Shown here one piece after another: positions 6,003 through 12,734 of a stretch of 12,734 bases of DNA. How positions within the stretch are numbered: position 1 is the first letter of the stretch; every line of letters begins with the position of its first letter. The position numbers and the translations under genes were made by a program. Source of the DNA: Candidatus Mesolinea sp. UBA5823 (lineage in GTDB: Bacteria; Chloroflexota; Anaerolineae; Anaerolineales; Anaerolineaceae). The notes under the pieces are model-generated. The model did not search any database, was not told the origin of the DNA, and saw only the letters and a program-made list of their open reading frames with translations. Location: NCBI GenBank assembly GCA_002417685.1, contig DICP01000015.1, forward strand, positions 136 to 12,869, in the 5' to 3' direction.

Positions 6003-7640
6003 ATGAAGTCTAAAACTTTACGCATCATCCCCTTAGGCGGGATTGGTGAAGTAGGGAAAAACATGACCGTGTATGAATACAACGATGAGATCCTCATTGT
6101 CGATGCCGGCATGATGTTCCCTGATAATGATATGATCGGGATTGATTACATCATCCCCGATTTTGAATACGTTAAGCAACACGCTGATAAGGTACGCGGT
6201 ATTGTCATCACGCACGGTCACGAAGATCACACCGGCGCAATCAGCCATCTCTTAGAGGCTGTTCACGCCCCGGTTTATGGCACCCCGCTGACCATAGGTT
6301 TGATCAAAGCCAAGCTCGGCAGGCGCGGGTTTGTGCAAGACGCCAACCTGAAGACGATCCAAGCCGGCGATGTTCTGCAGATTGGTCCTTTCAAGGTACA
6401 CACCTTCCACGTATGCCATTCTATCCCAGATGGGATAGGCTTGGGTATCGAAACGCCTGCTGGCTTGGTGGTGCACACAGGTGATTACAAGTTAGACCTT
6501 ACGCCAGTGGACAACTGGCCAACAGATTACGCTAAATTAGGCGAATTTGCCCAAAAGGGCGTGCTTGCGCTTTTGGCTGATTCTACCAACGCCGAACGCC
6601 CAGGTTGGACACCTTCAGAACAAGTTATCGAGCCAGCCTTTGATAAGGTATTCCAGCAAGCTAAAGGCCGCATTATTATTGCTACCTTTGCTTCGCTGAT
6701 TTCCCGCATGCAGCAAGCAATCAACACAGCAGTGCGCTATCACCGCAAAATAGCTTTCGTTGGGCTGAGTATGACCGAAAATGTGCGTATTGCCAAAGAG
6801 CTTGGTTACATCAATTTTGATGATGACCTCGAAGTGCCGCTCGAAACCGCACTACAACTCCCTGATGAAAAGGTCTTACTCTTGGTGACTGGTTCGCAAG
6901 GCGAGCCCACTTCGATTTTGGGGCGGCTGGCGAATGGCAGCAATAAGCGTTTTGATATTAAACCCGGGGATACGGTGGTGCTTTCTTCGCACCCCATCCC
7001 AGGCAACGAAGAGGTGGTATCTCGCGCTATCAACCGATTGCTCGAGCAGGGCGCGGATGTAGTCTATGAAGCTTTAGCGCCCGTGCACGTCTCGGGTCAC
7101 GCTAGCCAAGAAGAGCTCAAGCTGATGCTGCACCTTGTACGGCCACGTTACCTGATCCCCATTCATGGCGAACTGCGCATGCTCAAACAACATGCCCGCT
7201 TAGGCATAGAAGTCGGCATGGATGAAAGGCAGATTGCTATTGTAGAAAATGGCAGAGTGATCGAGTTTGCACATGGTGAAATGAGCTTAGGCGAGCGCAT
7301 TCCTGGGGGTTATGTATTTGTGGATGGCAGCGGCGTGGGCGATGTTGACCGTTCAGTTATGCGCGAGCGCGAAATGCTCAGTCAAGATGGCATCGTGCTG
7401 CTGAATTTGGTGATGGATCAGCGCAGTGGTGATCTCAAAGATATCGAGATTATCAGCCGCGGCTTTATGACGTCGACTGAGTCGGAAGAATTATTCAATG
7501 ACTTGCAAGCGCGGATTGGAAAGTTAGCCAAGCATGCCAACGGCAGATTGCAGCAGGATGTTTCGAAATTGGCTAAATCATATCTGTATGAAGAAACCAA
7601 ACGCCGACCGGTAGTGTTTGTCAACGTTTCCCGTAATTAA
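6003..7640 (+). CDS. rnj: Ribonuclease J (metallo-beta-lactamase/beta-CASP)
   Basis: Zinc-dependent 5'-3' exonuclease and endonuclease for mRNA turnover and RNA maturation in the cytoplasm. At 545 aa it has the normal length. Seen in order: N-terminal LRIIPLGGIGEVGKNM, the metallo-beta-lactamase motif HGHEDH (71-76), H139, D161 in HTGDYK, DSTNAERPG (193-201), the beta-CASP domain with GLSMTEN, VTGSQGEP and IPGNE, then VHVSGHAS and IPIHGE, and a C-terminal domain. All metal-ligand motifs look intact. The start ATG at 6003 matches the family N-terminus, although the Shine-Dalgarno AAGGAAG is 12 nt away. The gene has its own extended -10 promoter, a long leader and a strong terminator, so it is a single-gene unit. 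Only one rnj is seen here. Whether it corresponds to J1 or J2 cannot be told. Confidence 0.96.
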   Translation: MKSKTLRIIPLGGIGEVGKNMTVYEYNDEILIVDAGMMFPDNDMIGIDYIIPDFEYVKQHADKVRGIVITHGHEDHTGAISHLLEAVHAPVYGTPLTIGLIKAKLGRRGFVQDANLKTIQAGDVLQIGPFKVHTFHVCHSIPDGIGLGIETPAGLVVHTGDYKLDLTPVDNWPTDYAKLGEFAQKGVLALLADSTNAERPGWTPSEQVIEPAFDKVFQQAKGRIIIATFASLISRMQQAINTAVRYHRKIAFVGLSMTENVRIAKELGYINFDDDLEVPLETALQLPDEKVLLLVTGSQGEPTSILGRLANGSNKRFDIKPGDTVVLSSHPIPGNEEVVSRAINRLLEQGADVVYEALAPVHVSGHASQEELKLMLHLVRPRYLIPIHGELRMLKQHARLGIEVGMDERQIAIVENGRVIEFAHGEMSLGERIPGGYVFVDGSGVGDVDRSVMREREMLSQDGIVLLNLVMDQRSGDLKDIEIISRGFMTSTESEELFNDLQARIGKLAKHANGRLQQDVSKLAKSYLYEETKRRPVVFVNVSRN

Positions 7641-7644
7641 AACC

Positions 7645-7674
7645 AATAGCCAGGGTTCTTTCCCTGGCTATTTT
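7645..7674. terminator. Bidirectional terminator between rnj and fmdB-type gene
   Basis: Perfect 11-bp stem AATAGCCAGGG / CCCTGGCTATT (7645-7655 with 7662-7672) with a 6-nt loop. The plus strand continues with TTTT ending at 7674 (stem included). The minus strand continues with GGTTTTAATT. It therefore probably stops both convergent transcripts. Confidence 0.88.
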
Positions 7675-7705
7675 AGTTAATCTCGCTATTTAATAAAATG
7701 AGCGT

Positions 7706-8020
7706 TTAGTCTACAGCATTAGAGCCGTTTGAATTGCTGCCCGCCTCCCCAGACGAGCCTTTTTCCGCCGTCTTAGCGGGTTCAGATTTAGCTGCGCCAG
7801 CCGTCTCTTCCTTCGGATGCGTATAGGTCTGACCCGAAGGTGAGCGGTGGTCGGTCGAATAAAAGCCGCTGCCCTTAAACACAATCCCCACCGGCTGGTA
7901 GACCTTGCGCAGCTTGGGCTCATTGCATTCCGGGCAAATCATCAGCGGCGCATCGGTAAACTTTTGTTGTTGATCGAAGCGGATTCCGCAGTTATCACAT
8001 TGATATGTATAGATTGGCAT
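7706..8020 (-). CDS. FmdB-family zinc ribbon protein
   Basis: Small zinc ribbon protein of the FmdB type. The family was named for a putative regulator in formamide/acetamide operons, but most members have no assigned function. Seen: MPIYTYQC start, CxxC pairs at C8/C11 and C29/C32 forming one zinc site, then the conserved GIVFKGSGFYSTD block (45-57). The remaining 40 or so residues are low-complexity, rich in Ala, Gly, Ser, Glu and Lys, and probably disordered. Length is 104 aa. The start has GGAG six nt upstream. The gene is monocistronic: its own promoter (TTGAAT, 16 nt, TATAAT) and the shared terminator downstream. Nothing nearby points to a target pathway. Family call is firm, function unknown. 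Confidence 0.9.
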   Translation of the reverse strand: MPIYTYQCDNCGIRFDQQQKFTDAPLMICPECNEPKLRKVYQPVGIVFKGSGFYSTDHRSPSGQTYTHPKEETAGAAKSEPAKTAEKGSSGEAGSNSNGSNAVD

Positions 8021-8044
8021 AGCTTACTCCATTTCCAAAAAATG

Positions 8045-8072
8045 ATTATATACCATTAAAACGCAGATTCAA
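8045..8072 (-). promoter_or_regulatory. Promoter of fmdB-type gene
   Basis: TTGAAT (8072 down to 8067), a 16-nt spacer and a perfect TATAAT (8050 down to 8045). The start would lie near 8038, so the leader is short (about 18 nt) but includes the GGAG ribosome site. Confidence 0.65.
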
Positions 8073-8139
8073 GGCTTGCATAATTAATTTAACGAATCTC
8101 ATACATCCTAAACCTCCAACAAAGCTGTGCTTTTCTGAT

Positions 8140-8158
8140 TGGTATAATTGGCAGCATG
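8140..8158 (+). promoter_or_regulatory. Extended -10 promoter placed for a leaderless transcript
   Basis: TGG plus TATAAT (8140-8148) is an extended -10 element ending 7 nt before the ATG at 8156. With the usual -10 to +1 spacing the transcript starts at 8155 or 8156. No Shine-Dalgarno sequence precedes the ATG, and no clear -35 is seen. Confidence 0.6.
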
Positions 8159-9151
8159 TCAAAAGTAAAATTTACGCTTTTACTGCTCCTGGCTGGGATT
8201 CTGGCAGGCTGCAGCACAAGTTTGCCAACCATATCAACCCCCCGACCACAATTGACGGGTACACTTCGCCCGTTCCCATCGCAAACCTTCACCCCTGAGC
8301 ATCCGCCCACAGCCACGCCAACCCAAACTGCCACGCCGACTCCTACTCCAACGCCACTCTATTACAGCGTTGGTGAGGAGGATGATATGTTCGGAATTGC
8401 CTTGCGCTATGGCATTAGTTTAGAAGCCCTAAAAACAGCCAACCCAGAGGTAAATCCCTATTATATGGGTGTAGGCACGCAGCTATTGATCCCAATCACA
8501 CCCACGCCGTTGCTCGCTACTCCGACACTACAAACGCCCCTACCCACAGCCGAAGCCACAAGCACAGCCATCCTAAACCTGCAAACGGATTGCTACCGCG
8601 ATGTATCTGGCGGGGTGATTTGTTTTGTATTAGCCCAAAACCTCGGCGAAAAGCCGATAGAAAACCCTACAGTCTTAGTAACACTTTCCGGGGTCTCTAA
8701 GGAATATTCGCAAACACAAACTGCCATCCTTCCCCTCAACCTCCTCCCAGCTGGGGCTGCGCTACCCTTGGTAACGTACTTCCAACCGCCCACACCGGAA
8801 CAATTTACTGCCACGGCTCAGGCGGATTTCTGGCTGCCCGTCCCAGAAGAAGACACGCGCTATCTTGAAATTAACTTAGCTGATTTGCAGACAGAAATCA
8901 TGGAAGACAGCCGCTCCGCCAAAATCCGTGGGCAAGTAGCACTCGCCGACCCGACAAAACGGCCAGGCGCAATATGGATGCTAGCAACAGCTTTCACGCA
9001 AGACGGACGGGTAGCTGGCATCCGACGTTGGGAAGCCCCGCTGCCCATTCCTGCTGGTCAGGCAATTCCATTTAGCTTTAGCGTTTACAGCATGGGCCCA
9101 GAAATCGCGCGCGTGGAGGTATCCGCCGAAGCGCGTACTCCCTTAGAATGA
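8156..9151 (+). CDS. LysM-domain lipoprotein with Thr-Pro linker
   Basis: Surface lipoprotein likely bound to the cell envelope through a LysM (glycan-binding) domain. Seen: Lys-containing N-terminus, hydrophobic stretch and lipobox L-A-G-C with C19 as the lipidation site. A Thr/Pro/Ser-rich linker follows (about 20-68, TPTPTP repeats), then one LysM (about 69-113, from YYSV to QLLIP), a second short Thr-Pro linker, and a C-terminal half of about 190 residues. That half has beta-rich character with a segment resembling FxLyD/Ig-like extracellular domains, which I do not assign firmly. Length is 331 aa. The start is fixed by the signal peptide. Its promoter implies a leaderless mRNA. folP follows after 10 nt with its AGGT ribosome site overlapping this stop codon, so the two are probably cotranscribed. 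The ligand is unknown. Confidence 0.87.
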   Translation: MSKVKFTLLLLLAGILAGCSTSLPTISTPRPQLTGTLRPFPSQTFTPEHPPTATPTQTATPTPTPTPLYYSVGEEDDMFGIALRYGISLEALKTANPEVNPYYMGVGTQLLIPITPTPLLATPTLQTPLPTAEATSTAILNLQTDCYRDVSGGVICFVLAQNLGEKPIENPTVLVTLSGVSKEYSQTQTAILPLNLLPAGAALPLVTYFQPPTPEQFTATAQADFWLPVPEEDTRYLEINLADLQTEIMEDSRSAKIRGQVALADPTKRPGAIWMLATAFTQDGRVAGIRRWEAPLPIPAGQAIPFSFSVYSMGPEIARVEVSAEARTPLE

Positions 9152-9161
9152 GGTCTACACA

Positions 9162-10025
9162 ATGAAGAACCGTTTGCTCCCGCAGATTGGCAGCCGCTTT
9201 TATATCATGGGCATCCTTAACCTCACCGCAGACAGCTTCTCTGGCGATGGCTTGCTGCAGCAAACCGATCCCCTCGAAGCTGCGTTGGCACAAGCGAAGC
9301 AATTTGCCGCTGATGGAGCTGATATCCTCGATTTAGGCGCCGAATCGACCCGCCCAGGCGCTACACCGGTGAGCGCCGACGAGGAATGCGCGCGCTTGCT
9401 GCCCGTGCTCACGCGCTTGAAGGCTGAACTCCCTGATATGCTCTTCTCGGTTGATACGTACAAAGCCGCAGTGGCTGAGGCAGCTCTGGAAGCTGGCGCG
9501 CAGATCATCAATGACATTTGGGGATTCCGCGCTGACGAGCAGATGGGCGCAGTGGTGGCGCACTTTAGGGCGGTAGCCGTCCTCATGCATAACCGCCGAA
9601 CCTTAGCGCAAACCGAAATCAACCCTACCTTAGGCGGGCGTGATGTTAGTGCGCATTCCGACAATATCACCGGAGAGGTGATAGAGGGGCTAAAGCAATC
9701 CGTGGCAATCGCGCATGCTGCTGGCTTGCAGGATGACCAAATCATCCTAGACCCGGGGATCGGCTTTGGCAAGGGCACCGAGCAGAACTTGCACCTGCTG
9801 AAGGAGTTGGATCAGCTGAAAGAATTAGGTTATCCGCTGCTATTGGGTGTTTCGCGCAAGTCTTTCATCGGCTATAAGCTCAACCTGCCGCCCGAAGAGC
9901 GCTTGGAGGGCAGTTTGGCAGCCAATGCCTATGGGATGCTGCACGGTGCGGATATAGTGCGCGTGCATGACGTGCGGCAGACGGTGCGTGCTGCGCGCAT
10001 GTTGGAAGCCATCCTGCAAGCTTAG
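9162..10025 (+). CDS. folP: Dihydropteroate synthase
   Basis: Joins 6-hydroxymethyl-7,8-dihydropterin pyrophosphate and p-aminobenzoate to give dihydropteroate in folate synthesis (target of sulfonamides), in the cytoplasm. TIM-barrel family motifs are all present: MGILNLTADSF (16-26), DLGAESTRPGA (57-67), SVDTYK (96-101), NDIWG (117-121), LMHN (141-144), DPGIGFGK (197-204), GVSRKSFIG (229-237) and RVHDV (267-271). At 287 aa the length is normal. The start uses GAGGT overlapping the previous stop, seven nt before the ATG. The gene depends on the lipoprotein promoter as far as can be seen, a pairing with no obvious metabolic logic. It converges on sbcD with 4 nt between stop codons and no terminator. 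No other folate gene is in the window. Confidence 0.96.
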   Translation: MKNRLLPQIGSRFYIMGILNLTADSFSGDGLLQQTDPLEAALAQAKQFAADGADILDLGAESTRPGATPVSADEECARLLPVLTRLKAELPDMLFSVDTYKAAVAEAALEAGAQIINDIWGFRADEQMGAVVAHFRAVAVLMHNRRTLAQTEINPTLGGRDVSAHSDNITGEVIEGLKQSVAIAHAAGLQDDQIILDPGIGFGKGTEQNLHLLKELDQLKELGYPLLLGVSRKSFIGYKLNLPPEERLEGSLAANAYGMLHGADIVRVHDVRQTVRAARMLEAILQA

Positions 10026-10029
10026 AGAG

Positions 10030-11268
10030 TTAATTTTCTGCCTCGTCTGCTTCGCCGGAGAGAATCTGCTGCGCCAATTCTATGAGCGCCTCTTGTTCTA
10101 GTGGGTCCTCATGTACACTTGTCCAATACATCCTGAGCAATTCTTCTGGTGTTTTGCGTTCGGTTTCGCTGCTCTCGCCCAAGCGCGCGCGTATGTCAGA
10201 TCGCGGATGGCGGGAGGTGTGGAAATCGAAAGCCAAAAGCGCTTTTTCGCGCAGCGCCCCCTCGTCGATCTGCGCTTCCATATCACTCGGGTAAAAGATA
10301 TTCAGGCGCACAATGGCATCGCGCATAGCTTCTTCTTCTGGCAAGGCTGCTAACAGCTTTTCGCGTACGGGATCGTCCTTTTCGAGCGTTACGGTTAAAT
10401 CTAAAAACGGGCGGATAGCGAGCTTGCGCCAGGTGTAATGTGTTTCTCCTTTAGAAACCTCCGCGATCACGAAGCCTTTTTCCTCGCGCACCTCGCCGAA
10501 GTCCACACGCTCGATCGAGCCGGGGTACACTACAGGCGGTTGCCCCCCGGAGTTAAGGTCTTGGAAGCGGTGGATGTGGCCCATAGCCACATAATCAAAA
10601 TTCGGGTTGCGCACCAACCCCGGCGGAAGCAAAACATCCCGACCCAACTTGATGGTCTGCTCATTGCCAAAAATTGCCCCGCTTATAGATGCGTGTGCCG
10701 CTAAAATCGCTGGCAGGTCAGTATTAAGTGCTTGGATGGCAGTTTGAATGAGGTTGGCAATCGCATTTTCAATGATCTTATTGGGATCTTTTTCATCGGC
10801 ATGGGTATTTTCCAATAGTGAAGCGACACCAGAACGTGTGATCCAAGGAATTGCCAGCACCTGTACGGGTAGCCCATCGATTTCATTCGGACCCAAAAGT
10901 GTCGGTTTGTAGACCACGTGAACGTAAGGCACCTCAAGCGTGTCGAACTCCTGAATGGCATGCGCGCGTTGCTGCGAGGGGGCAATGTCGTGATTGCCGG
11001 TGAGCAAAATTGTGGGGATTTTGGCTCGCGAGAGGCGCATAATGCGCCGCCCCCACTCACGTTGAAAGGTGGGGGCTGGGCTGCGGTCCTTATAGGCATC
11101 GCCAGCAAAGATCACCAAATCCACCCTTTCCTCAATGGCGGTATCGACGATAGTATCCAGCGATTTGAGGAAGTCCATCACCCGCAGCGGCAAACCGGTG
11201 TGTGGGTCGTGCGCGCCATAGTTTGCGATATCGATGTGGGCATCCGCAAAATGGAGCAGTTTGATCAT
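10030..11268 (-). CDS. sbcD: SbcD/Mre11-type DNA repair nuclease
   Basis: Metallophosphoesterase of the SbcD/Mre11 family. As the SbcCD complex it processes DNA ends and hairpins as an exo- and endonuclease with two metal ions. The five phosphoesterase motifs are present: D9-x-H11, GD at 56-57, GNHD (91-94), H192 in AAH, and GHIH (230-233). A capping region and a C-terminal part rich in Glu follow, and total length is 412 aa. The start cannot move inward because the first motif begins at residue 9. No Shine-Dalgarno sequence precedes it; instead a perfect TATAAT ends 6 nt before the ATG. No sbcC follows on this strand, since folP is convergent immediately after, so the ATPase partner must be encoded elsewhere. 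The upstream C39-type gene is 39 nt away, so read-through is possible as well. Confidence 0.9.
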   Translation of the reverse strand: MIKLLHFADAHIDIANYGAHDPHTGLPLRVMDFLKSLDTIVDTAIEERVDLVIFAGDAYKDRSPAPTFQREWGRRIMRLSRAKIPTILLTGNHDIAPSQQRAHAIQEFDTLEVPYVHVVYKPTLLGPNEIDGLPVQVLAIPWITRSGVASLLENTHADEKDPNKIIENAIANLIQTAIQALNTDLPAILAAHASISGAIFGNEQTIKLGRDVLLPPGLVRNPNFDYVAMGHIHRFQDLNSGGQPPVVYPGSIERVDFGEVREEKGFVIAEVSKGETHYTWRKLAIRPFLDLTVTLEKDDPVREKLLAALPEEEAMRDAIVRLNIFYPSDMEAQIDEGALREKALLAFDFHTSRHPRSDIRARLGESSETERKTPEELLRMYWTSVHEDPLEQEALIELAQQILSGEADEAEN

Positions 11269-11274
11269 GCCGCA

Positions 11275-11280
11275 ATTATA
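11275..11280 (-). promoter_or_regulatory. -10 box placed for a leaderless sbcD transcript
   Basis: Perfect TATAAT on the minus strand (11280 down to 11275), six nt before the sbcD ATG (11268). Normal spacing puts +1 on the A of the ATG. No TGn extension and no clear -35 are present. Confidence 0.5.
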
Positions 11281-11307
11281 TCCGATGCCCTGGCAGATAG
11301 GAGTGTG

Positions 11308-12663
11308 TTATGGCGCCACGCCCATGGCTGCTAATTCGTTTTCAGCCACCCACCAATCGGGGTGCCACTCCAAGGCAGACCTAAAATCGCTGATGGCTGC
11401 ATCCCAATTGCCCAGCATCTTATTGGCACGCCCCCGCCAAACCCAAGTCTCCGGAATGGCGTCCTCCGGGGTGATATCCAGCACATAATTAGCCAGGTCG
11501 AGCACGTCCTGATAGCGGGCGGTGTTGAAATAGGCAAAGTATGGCCCGGTCTGATACCAAAACACACGCCAGGGGCGCTGATCAGTAGGGAGCTGCTCAT
11601 AAACTGCAAAAGCTTGATCGTAAGCTACCGCCGCGCCGGCATAATCCTGCAACTCTACCAAAATCGAGCCTCGACTGTACCAAGCAAAGAAGAGGTCCAC
11701 GCCTTCCAGTTGATCGATGCGTGCTGTGGTTTGCTCGAGGGCAAAACGTAAGTTGTATTCCTGGTCCCACTGCGGCCCGAGGATGTTGACCACCTCTTCG
11801 GTTTTATCGTAGGGGTAAACGACCAGGTAAATATCATCGAATTGATCCCAATAACGGCTGATTTCATCATAGGACATGGTGATATCCCCCAAGTAAGAAT
11901 CGGGGATACGCACTTGCTGTTTGGCGTCATCATAACCCGTGATGATGCCATAATGTCCCATCCAGCCTTCCTTGGCGGTAACCAAGCCGCGCTCGATCAA
12001 AACGGGATAACCAGCCGCCACCAACTTCTTTACAAGGTCAATATTACCGCCGTAGCGCACCACACCAGTAAATTCTGTCTGAGAATTGACGTAATCGAGC
12101 ATTTCGTAGGGCATCACGTTGCGGTCTTCACGGCGTGGCTTCAGTACTGCTGCTGTCACTGTCTGGTCACCTTCCCAACCCCAGTAGGAAAGCAGCATAG
12201 CTAAGTTCGTTGGCCCACAGTTGTTGAACTTTTGCATCTCCTGCCTAATGCCTGTGAGCACTTTGGCTGCCGGAATGGGAGTTGGCGTGGGTGTCGGGGT
12301 GGAGGTGACGGTAGGCGTAAAGGTGGCTGCTTCCGTAGGCATGGCAGTAGGTGTAGGCGAGGGCAGCAGCGTAGGTGTAGCTGTGGGTGCCATTGCCGTC
12401 AGGGTCGCGACCACTTCGGGTCGCAGGGTACCCTGCCCTTGCGGGTTGAAGGAAGCCTCCGCCGGCGGGTGAAAGAAATATTGTACCTTTGCACGGGTAT
12501 TCGCCACATAATAGTAGGCTCGGTCCCCAACCGCCGGGATCTGATAGAGCCCAATGGCAGCCAGGATCAGCACCGCAATGATCACAAGATAAAACCATGG
12601 CTTTTGCCACAAGCTCTTCTTGTTTAATTTTTGTTTTAATGTGTGCGTCTTATTCTTTTCCAT
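11308..12663 (-). CDS. Membrane-anchored C39-like peptidase domain protein with TPRs
   Basis: Predicted extracytoplasmic cysteine peptidase-like protein. With the start at 12663 it has 451 aa: a basic N-terminus, one membrane segment (about 22-41), a Thr/Pro/Ala linker with TPTPTP runs (about 90-131), a C39-like papain-fold domain (about 135-285), and C-terminal TPR-like helices (about 325-358 and 405-438). In the domain C149 (NNCGPTNLAM), H237 (GHYG) and D255 (PDSY) form a plausible catalytic triad of the Peptidase_C39_2 type. Bacteriocin-exporter C39 domains are fused to ABC transporters; this one is not. The longer start at 12675 overlaps a perfect TATAAT, so the internal ATG is used. No Shine-Dalgarno sequence is seen. 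sbcD lies 39 nt downstream. Substrate and even peptidase activity are unproven. Confidence 0.85.
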   Translation of the reverse strand: MEKNKTHTLKQKLNKKSLWQKPWFYLVIIAVLILAAIGLYQIPAVGDRAYYYVANTRAKVQYFFHPPAEASFNPQGQGTLRPEVVATLTAMAPTATPTLLPSPTPTAMPTEAATFTPTVTSTPTPTPTPIPAAKVLTGIRQEMQKFNNCGPTNLAMLLSYWGWEGDQTVTAAVLKPRREDRNVMPYEMLDYVNSQTEFTGVVRYGGNIDLVKKLVAAGYPVLIERGLVTAKEGWMGHYGIITGYDDAKQQVRIPDSYLGDITMSYDEISRYWDQFDDIYLVVYPYDKTEEVVNILGPQWDQEYNLRFALEQTTARIDQLEGVDLFFAWYSRGSILVELQDYAGAAVAYDQAFAVYEQLPTDQRPWRVFWYQTGPYFAYFNTARYQDVLDLANYVLDITPEDAIPETWVWRGRANKMLGNWDAAISDFRSALEWHPDWWVAENELAAMGVAP

Positions 12664-12673
12664 ATCGCTGCGC

Positions 12674-12682
12674 ATTATAACA
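12674..12682 (-). promoter_or_regulatory. Extended -10 promoter of the C39-type gene
   Basis: TGT plus TATAAT on the minus strand (12682 down to 12674). +1 is expected near 12667, four nt before the ATG at 12663, so the mRNA is nearly leaderless. No convincing -35. Confidence 0.6.
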
Positions 12683-12697
12683 GCATTCTAAGAGCCT

Positions 12698-12732
12698 ATT
12701 TTAAAAGTAAAAGGCTGCCCGAGAGGCAGCCT
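12698..12732 (-). terminator. Intrinsic terminator of an off-window minus-strand gene
   Basis: AGGCTGCC / GGCAGCCT (12712-12719 with 12725-12732, 8 bp) with a 5-nt loop. On the minus strand it is followed by TTTACTTTTAAAA. It separates an upstream gene beyond the right edge from the C39-type gene, which therefore starts a new transcript. Confidence 0.8.
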
Positions 12733-12734
12733 CT

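Noticed and set aside
12221..12472. Plus-strand ORF rich in Gly-Val repeats
   Set aside because: It is the antisense shadow of the Thr-Pro linker codons of the C39-type gene.
1..12734. Search for tRNA or rRNA genes, CRISPR arrays, insertion sequences and attachment sites
   Set aside because: No TpsiC-loop or cloverleaf pattern, no repeat-spacer series, no transposase or integrase frame and no flanking inverted repeats were found.

Overview
The window is ordinary bacterial chromosome of roughly 50% GC with compact, mostly housekeeping genes. It most resembles Chloroflexota of the Anaerolineae type. The clues are two surface proteins with long Thr-Pro-rich linkers (a LysM lipoprotein and a C39-peptidase/TPR membrane protein), a class III-like PPK2 and RNase J. 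The placement is inferred from gene style, since no rRNA or marker phylogeny is available here. I see no mobile element, CRISPR array, rRNA or tRNA.

Layout from left to right. slyD (+) has an extended -10 promoter and a strong terminator. pepT (-) is divergent from a membrane-anchored glutaminyl-peptide cyclotransferase (+). That gene converges tail-to-tail, 5 nt apart, on a two-gene minus-strand operon in which a PPK2 polyphosphate kinase is followed by an atypical PfkB-family kinase. The operon is preceded by a GC-rich, foldable stretch lying between two perfect TATAAT boxes. Next comes an Hsp20 gene (-), and a 318-base AT-rich divergent region leads to RNase J (+). A bidirectional terminator separates RNase J from a small FmdB-type zinc ribbon gene (-). 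A LysM lipoprotein gene (+) is divergent from it and is followed closely by folP (+). folP converges, 4 nt apart, on sbcD (-), whose upstream same-strand neighbour is the C39-peptidase/TPR protein. The right edge carries a terminator for a minus-strand gene outside the window.

Functional links are limited. PPK2 and PfkB are probably co-expressed phosphotransferases. SlyD, Hsp20, PepT and RNase J serve protein folding, peptide turnover and RNA turnover. The cyclotransferase, the LysM lipoprotein and the C39 protein act at or outside the membrane.

The most notable non-coding pattern is that three genes (LysM lipoprotein, sbcD, C39 protein) have a perfect TATAAT ending only 6 to 10 nt before the ATG and no Shine-Dalgarno sequence. 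This predicts leaderless or nearly leaderless mRNAs. The other genes have Shine-Dalgarno sequences, although those of pfkB and RNase J are weak or far from the start. Gene starts for ppk2, hsp20 and the C39 protein were moved inward from the longest possible ORF on the basis of Shine-Dalgarno or promoter position. I found no convincing new multi-gene system. The better leads are the leaderless promoters, the ppk2 upstream element, the PfkB with an altered anion hole, and the RNase J leader.
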